Shown: piece by piece, positions 28,226-35,556 of the stretch
Layout: each line of letters starts with the position of its first letter
How positions within the stretch are numbered: position 1 is the first letter of the stretch
Assembly: GCF_020172665.1 (NCBI RefSeq)
Contig: NZ_CP083985.1
Location: forward strand, 1,282,280-1,346,279
Origin: [Mycobacterium] zoologicum
GTDB taxonomy: Bacteria > Actinomycetota > Actinomycetes > Mycobacteriales > Mycobacteriaceae
Direction of reading: 5' to 3'
DNA: 64,000 nucleotides
Notes under the pieces: generated by a model
Seen by the model: only the letters and a program-made list of their open reading frames with translations
Databases searched by the model: none
Told to the model about the DNA's origin: nothing
Translations under genes and position numbers: made by a program

Positions 28226-29131
28226 ATGCGGGTCCACCCCGAAGTCGCCGATGCGCTGGCCGCCGGCCGGGCCGTGGTGGCGCTGGAGAGCACGATCATC
28301 AGCCACGGCCTGCCGCACCCCGACAATCTGCGCATCGCCCGCCAGATCGAGGACGCGGTGCGCGCCGGCGGAGCGGTTCCGGCCACCATCGCGATCCTCG
28401 ACGGCCGGCCGCACATCGGACTCGACGACAATGCGCTGCACCGCATCGCCGCCGGTGGCACGGCGATCAAGGTCAGTGTCCGCGACCTCGCGATGCTGGC
28501 CGGGGTGGGCGGCGACGGTGCGACCACCGTCGCCGCGACCGCGCACCTGGCGGCCGCGGCCGGCATCACGGTGTTCGCCACCGGCGGGCTGGGCGGGGTG
28601 CACCGCGGCGCCCGGGACAGCTACGACGAGTCCGCCGACCTGACCACGCTGTCGCGCACGCCGGTGCTGGTGGTGTGCTCGGGCGTCAAATCGATTCTGG
28701 ACATCGGTGCGACGCTGGAGCGGTTGGAGACGCTGTCGGTGGGGGTGATCGGTTACCGCACCGACCGCTTCCCGGCGTTCTACCTCGCCGATTCCGGTCA
28801 CCCGGTCGATTGGCGGGTCGACACCCCGGGGCAGGTCGCGGCGGTGCTACGGGCCCGTGACCGGCTCGGCGCCGGCGGTTACGGGCTGGTGCTGGCCAAC
28901 CCGATCCCCGCCGGCGCCGAACTGGATCGCGCGCTGCACGATCGGGTCCTGGCCGATGGGCTGGCCGCCGCCGAGGCGGCCGGGGTGCGCGGCAAGGACG
29001 TCACCCCGTTCCTGCTCGACCACTTCCACCACGGCACCCGCGGTGCGTCGGTGAACGCCAATGTCGCACTGGTGCTGGCCAATGCCCGGCTGGCGGCGGA
29101 GACCGCCGTCGCCTACCGTTTCACGACTTAG
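28226..29131 (+). CDS. psuG: pseudouridine-5'-phosphate glycosidase PsuG
   Basis: PsuG cleaves pseudouridine 5'-phosphate reversibly to uracil and ribose 5-phosphate. The 301-residue protein has the family blocks ALESTIISHGLPHP (about residues 19-32), PATIAILDGRPHIGLDD and FATGGLGGVHRGA. It also has the Lys-bearing CSGVKSILD segment (~151-159, catalytic lysine) and the C-terminal NANVALVLANA. The ATG at 28226 follows TAGGCT (28214-28219) by six bases, so transcription is probably leaderless. The partner kinase gene psuK is not adjacent. It is divergent from the HNH nuclease gene. Confidence 0.9.
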   Translation: MRVHPEVADALAAGRAVVALESTIISHGLPHPDNLRIARQIEDAVRAGGAVPATIAILDGRPHIGLDDNALHRIAAGGTAIKVSVRDLAMLAGVGGDGATTVAATAHLAAAAGITVFATGGLGGVHRGARDSYDESADLTTLSRTPVLVVCSGVKSILDIGATLERLETLSVGVIGYRTDRFPAFYLADSGHPVDWRVDTPGQVAAVLRARDRLGAGGYGLVLANPIPAGAELDRALHDRVLADGLAAAEAAGVRGKDVTPFLLDHFHHGTRGASVNANVALVLANARLAAETAVAYRFTT

Positions 29132-29259
29132 TGGGCGTAACGGTCGCGCAGCTTGGTCAGCGTCGCCTCGGGTCCCGCATCGACGACAACGACAGTCATG
29201 ACGTCGCCATTCGTGTCGGTGCCGAGTTGAGCGTCGCAGTGTTCGGCGACAATTGGCAC
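29128..29259 (-). CDS. 43-residue hypothetical protein, convergent with psuG
   Basis: GTG 29259 opens a 43-codon frame on the minus strand with the C-terminal part DVMTVVVVDAGPEATLTKLRDRYAH. It ends with TAA overlapping the psuG stop region by four bases. Codon third positions are mostly G or C, which supports coding. TACGCT lies 12 bases upstream and could be a -10. I know no family. It occupies the first part of an otherwise gene-poor 475-bp gap. Confidence 0.4.
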   Translation of the reverse strand: MPIVAEHCDAQLGTDTNGDVMTVVVVDAGPEATLTKLRDRYAH

Positions 29260-29306
29260 CCCGGATCGGCCGAGCGTAGGGCGCCGTCGCAGCGGATGCT
29301 GGTGGT

Positions 29307-29504
29307 ATGGACGCGATGTTCGGCGGGTCGCGCGGCTCGGGGACCAACGACAAGGCCGGGTCGATACTGAACCTGTTGCGCTGGACGTCGGCCCGATTGA
29401 TCAAGGAAACCTTCGATCCGGCCACCGAACACGCCTATCCACACATGGACGCACCCGGACGGGCTTTGCGTGAACGCTTACCCGCCGCACGGATTTTCGC
29501 GTAG
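29307..29504 (+). CDS. 65-residue hypothetical ORF upstream of ctaD
   Basis: The frame from ATG 29307 encodes MDAMFGGSRGSGTNDKAGS followed by a helical stretch LLRWTSARLIKETFDPATEH. The first two thirds show the G/C-rich third positions expected of this genome and the last third does not. No ribosome binding site or known domain is visible. It may be a real small gene or a remnant. Apart from this and the minus-strand ORF, I see only the ctaD promoter region in 29132-29606. Confidence 0.3.
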   Translation: MDAMFGGSRGSGTNDKAGSILNLLRWTSARLIKETFDPATEHAYPHMDAPGRALRERLPAARIFA

Positions 29505-29577
29505 CATGAACCTTTATAACCGCTGGTCTGACCGACACATCCCGCCGGCAGGCTACGACCACGGCGGGAGGCGGTCT

Positions 29578-29610
29578 ATGGGCGTTGCGTCGGGCCGGGG
29601 TGTCGCGTGA
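29578..29610 (+). CDS. short upstream ORF of the ctaD paralogue ([10 protein letters not shown])
   Basis: A purine-rich GGGAGG at 29566-29571 precedes ATG 29578, which opens a ten-codon frame ending in TGA 29608-29610. That stop overlaps the GTG start of ctaD (29607-29609). The strong ribosome binding site belongs to this short frame, so ctaD initiation may depend on re-initiation after the leader peptide. An AT-rich block at 29511-29520 (cctttataac) may be the -10 region. Confidence 0.4.
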   Translation: MGVASGRGVA

Positions 29611-31316
29611 GCATCGCGGCCCCTCCGCTCAATGACCTACTGCCGACGCGGCCGTACCCGGCCAGAGTCGGCCCGCGAGGGGCGTTGGCCTACCGGCTCA
29701 TCACCACCACCGATCACAAACTGATCGGCATCTTGTACATGGTGACGACGTTCGGGTTCTTCTTGGTCGGCGGCCTGATGGCGCTGCTGATGCGCACCGA
29801 ACTGGCCGCGCCGGGCATGCAGTTCCTGTCCACCGAGCAGTACAACCAGCTGTTCACCATGCACGGCACCATCATGCTGCTGCTCTACGCCACGCCTATC
29901 GTCTTCGGCTTCGCCAACCTGGTGTTGCCGCTGCAGATCGGTGCTCCCGACGTGGCGTTCCCGCGACTCAACGCATTCAGCTACTGGCTGTATCTGTTCG
30001 GCGGGCTGATCGTCCTGGCCGGTTTCCTGACGCCGGGCGGCGCCGCGGACTTCGGCTGGACCGCCTACACGCCGCTGAGCACCGCGGCCCATTCGGCCGG
30101 TGCGGGCGGTGACCTGTGGATCATGGGCCTGGTGGTCTCGGGCCTGGGCACCATCCTGGGCGCGGTCAACATGATCACCACCGTGGTCTGCATGCGCGCC
30201 CCCGGGATGACGATGTTCCGGATGCCGATCTTCACCTGGAACACCCTGATCACCTCGATCATGGTGCTGATCGTCTTCCCGCTGCTGACCGCGGCGCTGC
30301 TCGGTCTGGCAGTCGACCGGCACCTGGGCGCACACATCTACGACGCCTCGAACGGCGGAGTGTTGTTGTGGCAGCACCTGTTCTGGTATTTCGGGCACCC
30401 CGAGGTGTATATCGTCGCGTTGCCGTTCTTCGGCATCGTCACCGAGATCTTCCCGGTGTTCTCCCGCAAGCCCACGTTCGGTTACACGCAGATGGTCTAC
30501 GCGACGATGAGCATTGCCGGCCTGTCGACGGCGGTGTGGGCGCACCACATGTTCGCCACCGGCGCTGTACTGCTGCCGTTCTTCTCGATCCTGAGCTACA
30601 TGATCGCTATCCCGACCGGCATCAAGTTCTTCAACTGGATCGGGACGATGTGGAAGGGCCAGTTGACATTTGAGACGCCGATGCTGTTCTCGGTGGGTTT
30701 CGCCGTGACGTTCCTGGCGGGTGGTCTGACCGGGGTGATGCTGGCCAGCCCACCTCTGGACTTCCATGTCACCGACAGCTATTTCCTGGTGGCGCACTTC
30801 CACTACGTGCTGTTCGGGACGATCGTCTTCGCCACCTATGCCGGAATCTACTTCTGGTTCCCGAAGATGACCGGGCGGCTGCTCAACGAGCGGCTGGGCA
30901 AGCTGCACTTCTGGCTGACGTTCATCGGGTTTCACACCACGTTCCTGGTGCAGCACTGGCTGGGCAATACGGGCATGCCGCGCCGCTACGCCGACTACCT
31001 GCCGAGCGACGGCTTCCAGAGCTTCAACATCGTCTCCACGGTAGGGGCATTCATCCTCGCCACCTCGGTGGTGCCGTTCGTGTGGAACGTATTCCGCAGC
31101 TGGCGCTACGGCGAGGTCGTCACGGTCGACGACCCGTGGGGTTACGGCAACTCGCTGGAGTGGGCCACCAGCTGCCCGCCGCCGCGGCACAACTTCACCG
31201 AATTGCCCCGGATCCGTTCGGAGCGGCCGGCTTTCGAGCTGCACTACCCGCATATGGTGCCGCGACTGCGCGCCGAGATACACGTGAGGCATCGTGATGG
31301 CATCCCCACGCAGTGA
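29607..31316 (+). CDS. ctaD: cytochrome c oxidase subunit I (aa3-type CtaD paralogue)
   Basis: The 569-residue protein is a haem-copper oxidase catalytic subunit with twelve membrane helices. Metal ligands are visible: the low-spin haem His in [11 protein letters not shown] (~90), and HPEVY with the cross-linked Tyr of the CuB site. HHMFATG supplies the other CuB histidines, and HFHYVLFG (~395) supplies the haem a/a3 ligands. Subunits II, III and the bc1 genes are not adjacent, whereas the main mycobacterial ctaD lies elsewhere. This is therefore probably a second copy that pairs with subunits encoded away from here. It overlaps the following VOC gene by about 20 bases. Confidence 0.9.
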   Translation: MSIAAPPLNDLLPTRPYPARVGPRGALAYRLITTTDHKLIGILYMVTTFGFFLVGGLMALLMRTELAAPGMQFLSTEQYNQLFTMHGTIMLLLYATPIVFGFANLVLPLQIGAPDVAFPRLNAFSYWLYLFGGLIVLAGFLTPGGAADFGWTAYTPLSTAAHSAGAGGDLWIMGLVVSGLGTILGAVNMITTVVCMRAPGMTMFRMPIFTWNTLITSIMVLIVFPLLTAALLGLAVDRHLGAHIYDASNGGVLLWQHLFWYFGHPEVYIVALPFFGIVTEIFPVFSRKPTFGYTQMVYATMSIAGLSTAVWAHHMFATGAVLLPFFSILSYMIAIPTGIKFFNWIGTMWKGQLTFETPMLFSVGFAVTFLAGGLTGVMLASPPLDFHVTDSYFLVAHFHYVLFGTIVFATYAGIYFWFPKMTGRLLNERLGKLHFWLTFIGFHTTFLVQHWLGNTGMPRRYADYLPSDGFQSFNIVSTVGAFILATSVVPFVWNVFRSWRYGEVVTVDDPWGYGNSLEWATSCPPPRHNFTELPRIRSERPAFELHYPHMVPRLRAEIHVRHRDGIPTQ

Positions 31317-31752
31317 CCAGCCACTCCCGCAGCCCAAGGGCAGAGGCGGGGTGAAGGTGGCATCGGCAGTGATCCGAGTGTCGAACCTGGGCCGCTCGCT
31401 CCGGTATTACTGCGATGTTTTCGGGTTCCGTGTCACGCTTCGGGAAAGCGACGTGGCCCTACTGCTGTCGCCGAGTGGGTTTCAGCTCTACCTGAACTCC
31501 ATCGATCCGTCCCGGAGACATGATCGCGGGACCATCGGGGTCGAATTCCTGATGTGGGCCACCGACAGTCGAGAAGAACTGGAGGCGATCGAGCAACGCC
31601 TGCGCGAGCACGACCCCGCGGTATTCATCCACGTCGACAGCGGTGTGACGTTCGTGGAGGGCTGCGATCCGGATCGGACTCGGGTCGTCGTCGCCTATCC
31701 CAGTCCAGATCACCTGCCGAGGCAGATCGTCGCCCCTGCGCTGCGCGGCTGA
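31297..31752 (+). CDS. VOC-family (glyoxalase/bleomycin-resistance-like) protein
   Basis: The protein of about 151 residues has one VOC module: [35 protein letters not shown] (residues ~22-56) followed by a second beta-alpha-beta unit ending [17 protein letters not shown]. The usual metal-binding His/Glu set is incomplete, so it may bind a ligand rather than catalyse. Its start (GTG 31294 or ATG 31297) lies inside the end of ctaD, showing that it is cotranscribed with that gene. Its role beside an oxidase subunit is unknown. Confidence 0.75.
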   Translation: MASPRSDQPLPQPKGRGGVKVASAVIRVSNLGRSLRYYCDVFGFRVTLRESDVALLLSPSGFQLYLNSIDPSRRHDRGTIGVEFLMWATDSREELEAIEQRLREHDPAVFIHVDSGVTFVEGCDPDRTRVVVAYPSPDHLPRQIVAPALRG

Positions 31753-31762
31753 TCGGCGCCGG

Positions 31763-32443
31763 TCAGTTGCCGGCGAACCTGGCGATGCACATCTCCGGCT
31801 CGGCAAACGGCTCCAGCGTGGCGTCGGCCCCGCTGCCGTTCAGCAGTCCGCGCAACAGGCCCAGGTGCATGCCGCAACTGACCTCCGGGTGGGTGCGTGC
31901 CAGGTCGCGAACCGGGCATGCGTACAGCCGGATGGTGCATTGGGTCGGGCCGTCGCCGTCGGTGTTCTCGATCAGTTCGGGGCCGAAGCCCATCCGCTCG
32001 AAGATCCCGGCGATCTGGTCGGCGGCGTCCTCAGTACCACCGTGCGCGCCCGGCTCGTCTGGATCATCGTCGTTGGACAGGATCCGCTCGGCCCAGCGGC
32101 GGCCGGCCCGCTCGGCGCGTTCCCGGCGTTCGGCGACGGTGTCGCCGAGCTCCATCGCGAGGACCTCCGCGAGGCTGCGGTAGTCCAGACGGTCGCGCAC
32201 GGCGACGTATCCGGTGCGGGGGCGCCCGACGCCGTCGCGCTTGATCCGGGTCCGCGCGACCGAGCCGTCTTCGCACAGCGCGTCGAGATGGAACCGCACG
32301 GTGGTGATGTGCAGGCCCATCTGGTCGGCGATCTCGCTGGCGTCGACGGGGCCGTCGGCCTCGCCGACCAGCCGCATCACGCGTTCGCGCTGCTGGTTAC
32401 GGGGCAGTCGCCGGCTGCGCATCCCACGTCGCTGGTCTTGCAT
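31763..32443 (-). CDS. winged-helix regulator with C-terminal cysteine cluster
   Basis: The 226-residue protein begins with an ArsR/DeoR-like helix-turn-helix (VDASEIADQMGLHITTVRFHLDALCEDGSV, about residues 33-62). A linker domain ends in a cysteine-rich segment, QCTIRLYACPVRDLARTHPEVSC, with a further Cys in PEMCIARF near the end. The cysteine spacing (C-x6-C-x13-C-x28-C) is like, but not equal to, that of SufR-type Fe-S regulators, so a redox or NO-sensing cluster is plausible. GGAGGTG precedes its ATG. It is convergent with ctaD-VOC and divergent from fadD36. Confidence 0.75.
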   Translation of the reverse strand: MQDQRRGMRSRRLPRNQQRERVMRLVGEADGPVDASEIADQMGLHITTVRFHLDALCEDGSVARTRIKRDGVGRPRTGYVAVRDRLDYRSLAEVLAMELGDTVAERRERAERAGRRWAERILSNDDDPDEPGAHGGTEDAADQIAGIFERMGFGPELIENTDGDGPTQCTIRLYACPVRDLARTHPEVSCGMHLGLLRGLLNGSGADATLEPFAEPEMCIARFAGN

Positions 32444-32502
32444 CGCCGCACCTCCTGGCCCTGGTATTCGTCAAAATTAATGGCCGATATCTGTTTGCGC
32501 CA

Positions 32503-32521
32503 GCCCCGAAATTCTCGGGGC
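32503..32521. promoter_or_regulatory. inverted repeat GCCCCGA-N5-TCGGGGC between HTH regulator and fadD36
   Basis: A perfect 7-bp inverted repeat with a five-base AATTC spacer lies in the 136-bp divergent gap, about 60 bp from each start. It is a candidate operator for the neighbouring regulator. It could also form a hairpin in an mRNA leader from the minus-strand gene. Confidence 0.45.
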
Positions 32522-32579
32522 CGTTGTTCAGTTGGATGTGACCGACCCCCTAGGACGCCCACCCGGTAACGTCGCTCGG

Positions 32580-33986
32580 GTGCTGCTGTCTTCGCTGGTC
32601 TCCGCCGCCGACGATATCGCCGACGCGGTGCGCGTTCAGGACACTCTACTTAGTAGAGGTGAACTAGTCGCCTCGGCGGCTTCAGTGTCGTCCGATCTCG
32701 GGGGCGCTCGGCGCGTCGCGGTGCTGGCCAGCCCTTCTGCGACCACAGTGCTGGCCGTCACGGGCTGCCTGTTGGTCGGGATTCCGGTGGTGCCGGTCCC
32801 CGCCGACGTCGGCGCGGCCGAACGCGAGCACATCGTGACGGACTCCGGTGCGCAGGCCTGGCTGGGGGAGCGGCCCGACGACCTCGCCGGGCTGCCGCAC
32901 GTGCCGGTGCGGCGGGGTGGCGAAGGGTCGTCGCGCCTCACTGAACCAGCGGGTTCAGAAGACGGCACCGCACTGATCATCTACACCTCCGGCACCACCG
33001 GTCCGCCCAAGGGCGTCCTGTTGAGCCGGCGGGCGCTGGCCGCCGACCTGGACGCACTGGCCGAGGCCTGGCAGTGGACCGCCGACGACGTGCTGGTTCA
33101 CGGCCTGCCGCTGTATCACGTACACGGTTTGGTGCTGGGACTGCTGGGGTCGCTGCGGGTCGGAAACCGCTTCGTGCACACCGGCAAACCCACCCCGGAG
33201 GCCTACGCCGCGGCCGGGGGTTCGATGTACTTCGGGGTGCCCACCGTGTGGTCGCGGGTGGTGGCCGACACCGCCGCCGCCGAGGCGCTGCGGCCGGCAC
33301 GGCTGCTGGTGTCGGGCAGTGCGGCACTGCCGGTTCCGGTGTTCGACCGGATCGTCGGGCTCACCGGCCACGCGCCCATCGAGCGGTATGGCAGCACCGA
33401 ATCACTGATCACGGTGAGCACCAGGGCCGACGGTGAGCGACGGCCCGGCTGGGTGGGCCTGCCGCTGCGCGGCGTGCGGACCCGGTTGGTCGATGAGGAC
33501 GGCGAATCGGTTCCGCACGACGGAGCCACCATCGGTCGCCTGATGGTGCAGAGCCCGACCCTGTTCGACGGCTATCTCAACCGCCCGGACGCCACCGCGG
33601 ACGCCTTCGACGCCGACGGCTGGTACCGGACCGGGGACGTCGCGGTGATCGACGCCGACGGGATGCACCGCATCGTCGGGCGCGAATCGGTCGATCTGAT
33701 CAAGACCGGCGGCTTCCGGGTCGGCGCCGGCGAGATCGAGACCGCGTTGCTGGGTCATCCCGGGGTGGCCGAGGTGGCGGTCGTCGGTCTGCCCGACGAG
33801 GATCTGGGGCAGCGCATCGTGGCATTCGTTGTCGCCCGGGCGGGCGGCGGGACGCGGCCCGACGAGCTGATCGATTATGTGGCGCAGCAGCTTTCGGTGC
33901 ACAAGCGGCCGCGTGAGGTGCGGATCGTGGATGCGTTGCCGCGCAATGCGATGGGAAAGGTCCTCAAGAAGGCATTGCTGACGTAG
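32580..33986 (+). CDS. fadD36: acyl-CoA synthetase FadD36
   Basis: The protein of about 468 residues is an ANL-superfamily adenylate-forming enzyme that activates a carboxylic acid to its CoA thioester. Visible motifs are the P-loop IIYTSGTTGPPKG (about residues 136-148), YGSTES (~278), the adenylate-binding GWYRTGDVAVID (~347) and the C-terminal catalytic lysine in NAMGKVLKK. It closely resembles M. tuberculosis FadD36 (Rv1193c) in order of motifs and short length. GTG 32580 is preferred because TAACGT (32567-32572) lies seven bases upstream, the leaderless spacing; a start at 32532 would add 16 unconserved residues. Confidence 0.88.
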   Translation: MLLSSLVSAADDIADAVRVQDTLLSRGELVASAASVSSDLGGARRVAVLASPSATTVLAVTGCLLVGIPVVPVPADVGAAEREHIVTDSGAQAWLGERPDDLAGLPHVPVRRGGEGSSRLTEPAGSEDGTALIIYTSGTTGPPKGVLLSRRALAADLDALAEAWQWTADDVLVHGLPLYHVHGLVLGLLGSLRVGNRFVHTGKPTPEAYAAAGGSMYFGVPTVWSRVVADTAAAEALRPARLLVSGSAALPVPVFDRIVGLTGHAPIERYGSTESLITVSTRADGERRPGWVGLPLRGVRTRLVDEDGESVPHDGATIGRLMVQSPTLFDGYLNRPDATADAFDADGWYRTGDVAVIDADGMHRIVGRESVDLIKTGGFRVGAGEIETALLGHPGVAEVAVVGLPDEDLGQRIVAFVVARAGGGTRPDELIDYVAQQLSVHKRPREVRIVDALPRNAMGKVLKKALLT

Positions 33987-34030
33987 GCTCGCGTCAGCGT
34001 GACTCGCAACCAGAAGGGTGGGCCCTGTCC

Positions 34031-34318
34031 ATGACGCGATTCAGCCTCGCCGTACTCGCTGCCTTCGCTGCTGCGGCTCTTGCGCTCGGTGGCTGCTCGA
34101 CGGTGGAGAAGGCCATCAACAAGGGCGGCGACACCAGCTGTCAGGACTTCAACAGCGAGGGCGACGACAAGCAGCGGTCCGCGGTCTCCAAGATGCTCAA
34201 GGACAAGAACGGCAATGAGCCGTCCAACCTGGAGCTCTCCGCGACACGAGTGGCGGTCAGCGCCTTCTGCAAGACCATCGGGAAAGACAGCAGCAAGATC
34301 AGCGAGGCGATGCTGTAG
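34031..34318 (+). CDS. small lipoprotein (HdeA-like annotation in mycobacteria)
   Basis: The 95-residue protein has a signal peptide ending in a clear lipobox LGGC (Cys about residue 22), so the mature form is a membrane-anchored lipoprotein of about 74 residues. Two further cysteines (TSCQDF and AFCKTI) flank a charged helical region rich in Lys and Asp. It resembles small mycobacterial lipoproteins labelled HdeA-like, without evidence of chaperone activity. Its 3' end overlaps the convergent TetR gene by 20 bases. Confidence 0.7.
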   Translation: MTRFSLAVLAAFAAAALALGGCSTVEKAINKGGDTSCQDFNSEGDDKQRSAVSKMLKDKNGNEPSNLELSATRVAVSAFCKTIGKDSSKISEAML

Positions 34319-35000
34319 CGCTGGTCCTCGCCTGCGAGCAGGGTCCCGCCGGCTCCCAGTGCCGCATCGCGGCCTCGACGCCGTCGTCATCGAGGGCGGG
34401 CACCGGCAGGGGGGACTGGTCACCGCGGTTGCGCATGCCGTCGAGCAGCAGGGCCACATAGCGGCGCCACAGCTGGGCGTCGACGTGACCGGCGAACTCG
34501 CTGACCGTTCCCGACAGCAGCCCGAAGATCGGCATATCGGTGGATGACATACCGGGACGCAGGTGGCCGTCGGCGCAGGCGCGATCGACGAGCTGCTTCA
34601 GCAGTGGGACGAGCCGGTCCTGTACGGCCGACACGCGATTGCCGCCGTATCCCTTGCTGAAGGCGATCTCTCGCAGGCCCCGGTCGGTGGCGGTGATCTC
34701 ACACATCTGCTCGACGTAGGTGGCGAAACCTTGCCATGAATTTTCTTGTTGCAGAGCCGATTCCGCCAGGTCGGCGAGCTGGTTCATGCCGTCTTCGAAG
34801 ATGGCCTCCAGCAACTCCTCCTTGCTGGCGAAGCGGCGATAGACGGTTCCCACGCCCACACCCGCATGGTGTGCGACGTCGTTGAGGTTGGGTTCGAGGC
34901 CCTTGTTGGCGAACAGCTCGCGGGCGGCCTCCAACACCCGCTTGCGATTACGCTCGGCGTCCTTGCGCAACGGGCGGGCAGTGTCCTCACTCACACTCAC
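34299..35000 (-). CDS. TetR-family regulator of the adjacent mmpS-mmpL module
   Basis: The 233-residue protein has a standard TetR domain (RNRKRVLEAARELFANKGLEPNLNDVAHHAGVGVGTVYRRFASKEEL, about residues 17-61) and a TetR C-terminal domain. It is divergent from mmpS-mmpL with a 130-bp gap holding a palindromic site at 35055-35071. TetR-type control of MmpS5/MmpL5-like pumps is known in non-tuberculous mycobacteria, whereas M. tuberculosis uses the MarR protein MmpR5. The N-terminus has two possible starts five codons apart. Confidence 0.85.
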   Translation of the reverse strand: MSVSEDTARPLRKDAERNRKRVLEAARELFANKGLEPNLNDVAHHAGVGVGTVYRRFASKEELLEAIFEDGMNQLADLAESALQQENSWQGFATYVEQMCEITATDRGLREIAFSKGYGGNRVSAVQDRLVPLLKQLVDRACADGHLRPGMSSTDMPIFGLLSGTVSEFAGHVDAQLWRRYVALLLDGMRNRGDQSPLPVPALDDDGVEAAMRHWEPAGPCSQARTSATASPR

Positions 35001-35036
35001 CCGGCCCAGTGTAATGCAAACAACAGGTAAACCGGA

Positions 35037-35071
35037 TTGACTTCATCCACTTATGTAGTTAGCTTAGCTAC
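35037..35071 (+). promoter_or_regulatory. mmpS-mmpL promoter overlapped by a TetR operator dyad
   Basis: TTGACT (35037-35042) and TAGCTT (35060-35065) are separated by 17 bp, a good SigA-type promoter. The dyad GTAGTTA-GCT-TAGCTAC (35055-35071) covers the -10, so a bound TetR dimer would block RNA polymerase. The predicted mRNA leader is about 60 bases, ending in GGGAAGG before mmpS. Confidence 0.6.
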
Positions 35072-35130
35072 CTGGAATTGCCTACGCCGGCCGCCGCTCG
35101 GCGACGACGAAGACGACGGGGAAGGTGGCC

Positions 35131-35556
35131 ATGAAAAGGCTGATCGGACGGGTTTGGCTGCCTGCCCTGGTTGTGATCGCGGTCGCGGCGGGCGGTATCG
35201 CGGTCTCGCAACTGCGGACGGTTTTCGGGTCGCATCCGGTGGTGGTGACCGACCTGTCCTCGGACAACGCCGAGGACTTCAACCCGAAATTCGTGACCTA
35301 CGAGATCTTCGGCACCGGCAGCACCGCCGTCATCAATTACATGGACCTCGAGGGCCGGCCGCAACGTGTCGCGGGCGCGCCCCTGCCGTGGAAGTTGACC
35401 CTGCAGACCACCCTGCCCTCGGTGATGCCCAACATCCTCGCCCAGGGCGACGGCGATCAGATCGGCTGCCGGGTCACCGTCGATGACGAACTCAAGCAGG
35501 AGCGCACCGCCTCCGGCCTCAACGCCGAGACCTACTGCTTCGTGAAGGCAGCATGA
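35131..35556 (+). CDS. MmpS-family membrane accessory protein
   Basis: The 141-residue protein has one N-terminal transmembrane segment (about residues 6-25) and a periplasmic beta-rich domain ([22 protein letters not shown]) with a cysteine pair (IGCRV and TYCFV), as in MmpS4/MmpS5. MmpS proteins partner MmpL transporters for siderophore or drug export. ATG 35131 is chosen because GGGAAGG lies six bases upstream; GTG 35125 is possible. It overlaps mmpL by ATGA. Confidence 0.9.
   Translation: MKRLIGRVWLPALVVIAVAAGGIAVSQLRTVFGSHPVVVTDLSSDNAEDFNPKFVTYEIFGTGSTAVINYMDLEGRPQRVAGAPLPWKLTLQTTLPSVMPNILAQGDGDQIGCRVTVDDELKQERTASGLNAETYCFVKAA

Noticed and set aside
29637..31337. 566-residue minus-strand ORF opposite ctaD
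   Set aside because: It mirrors the ctaD gene, which has all haem and copper ligands; the antisense product is charged low-complexity sequence.
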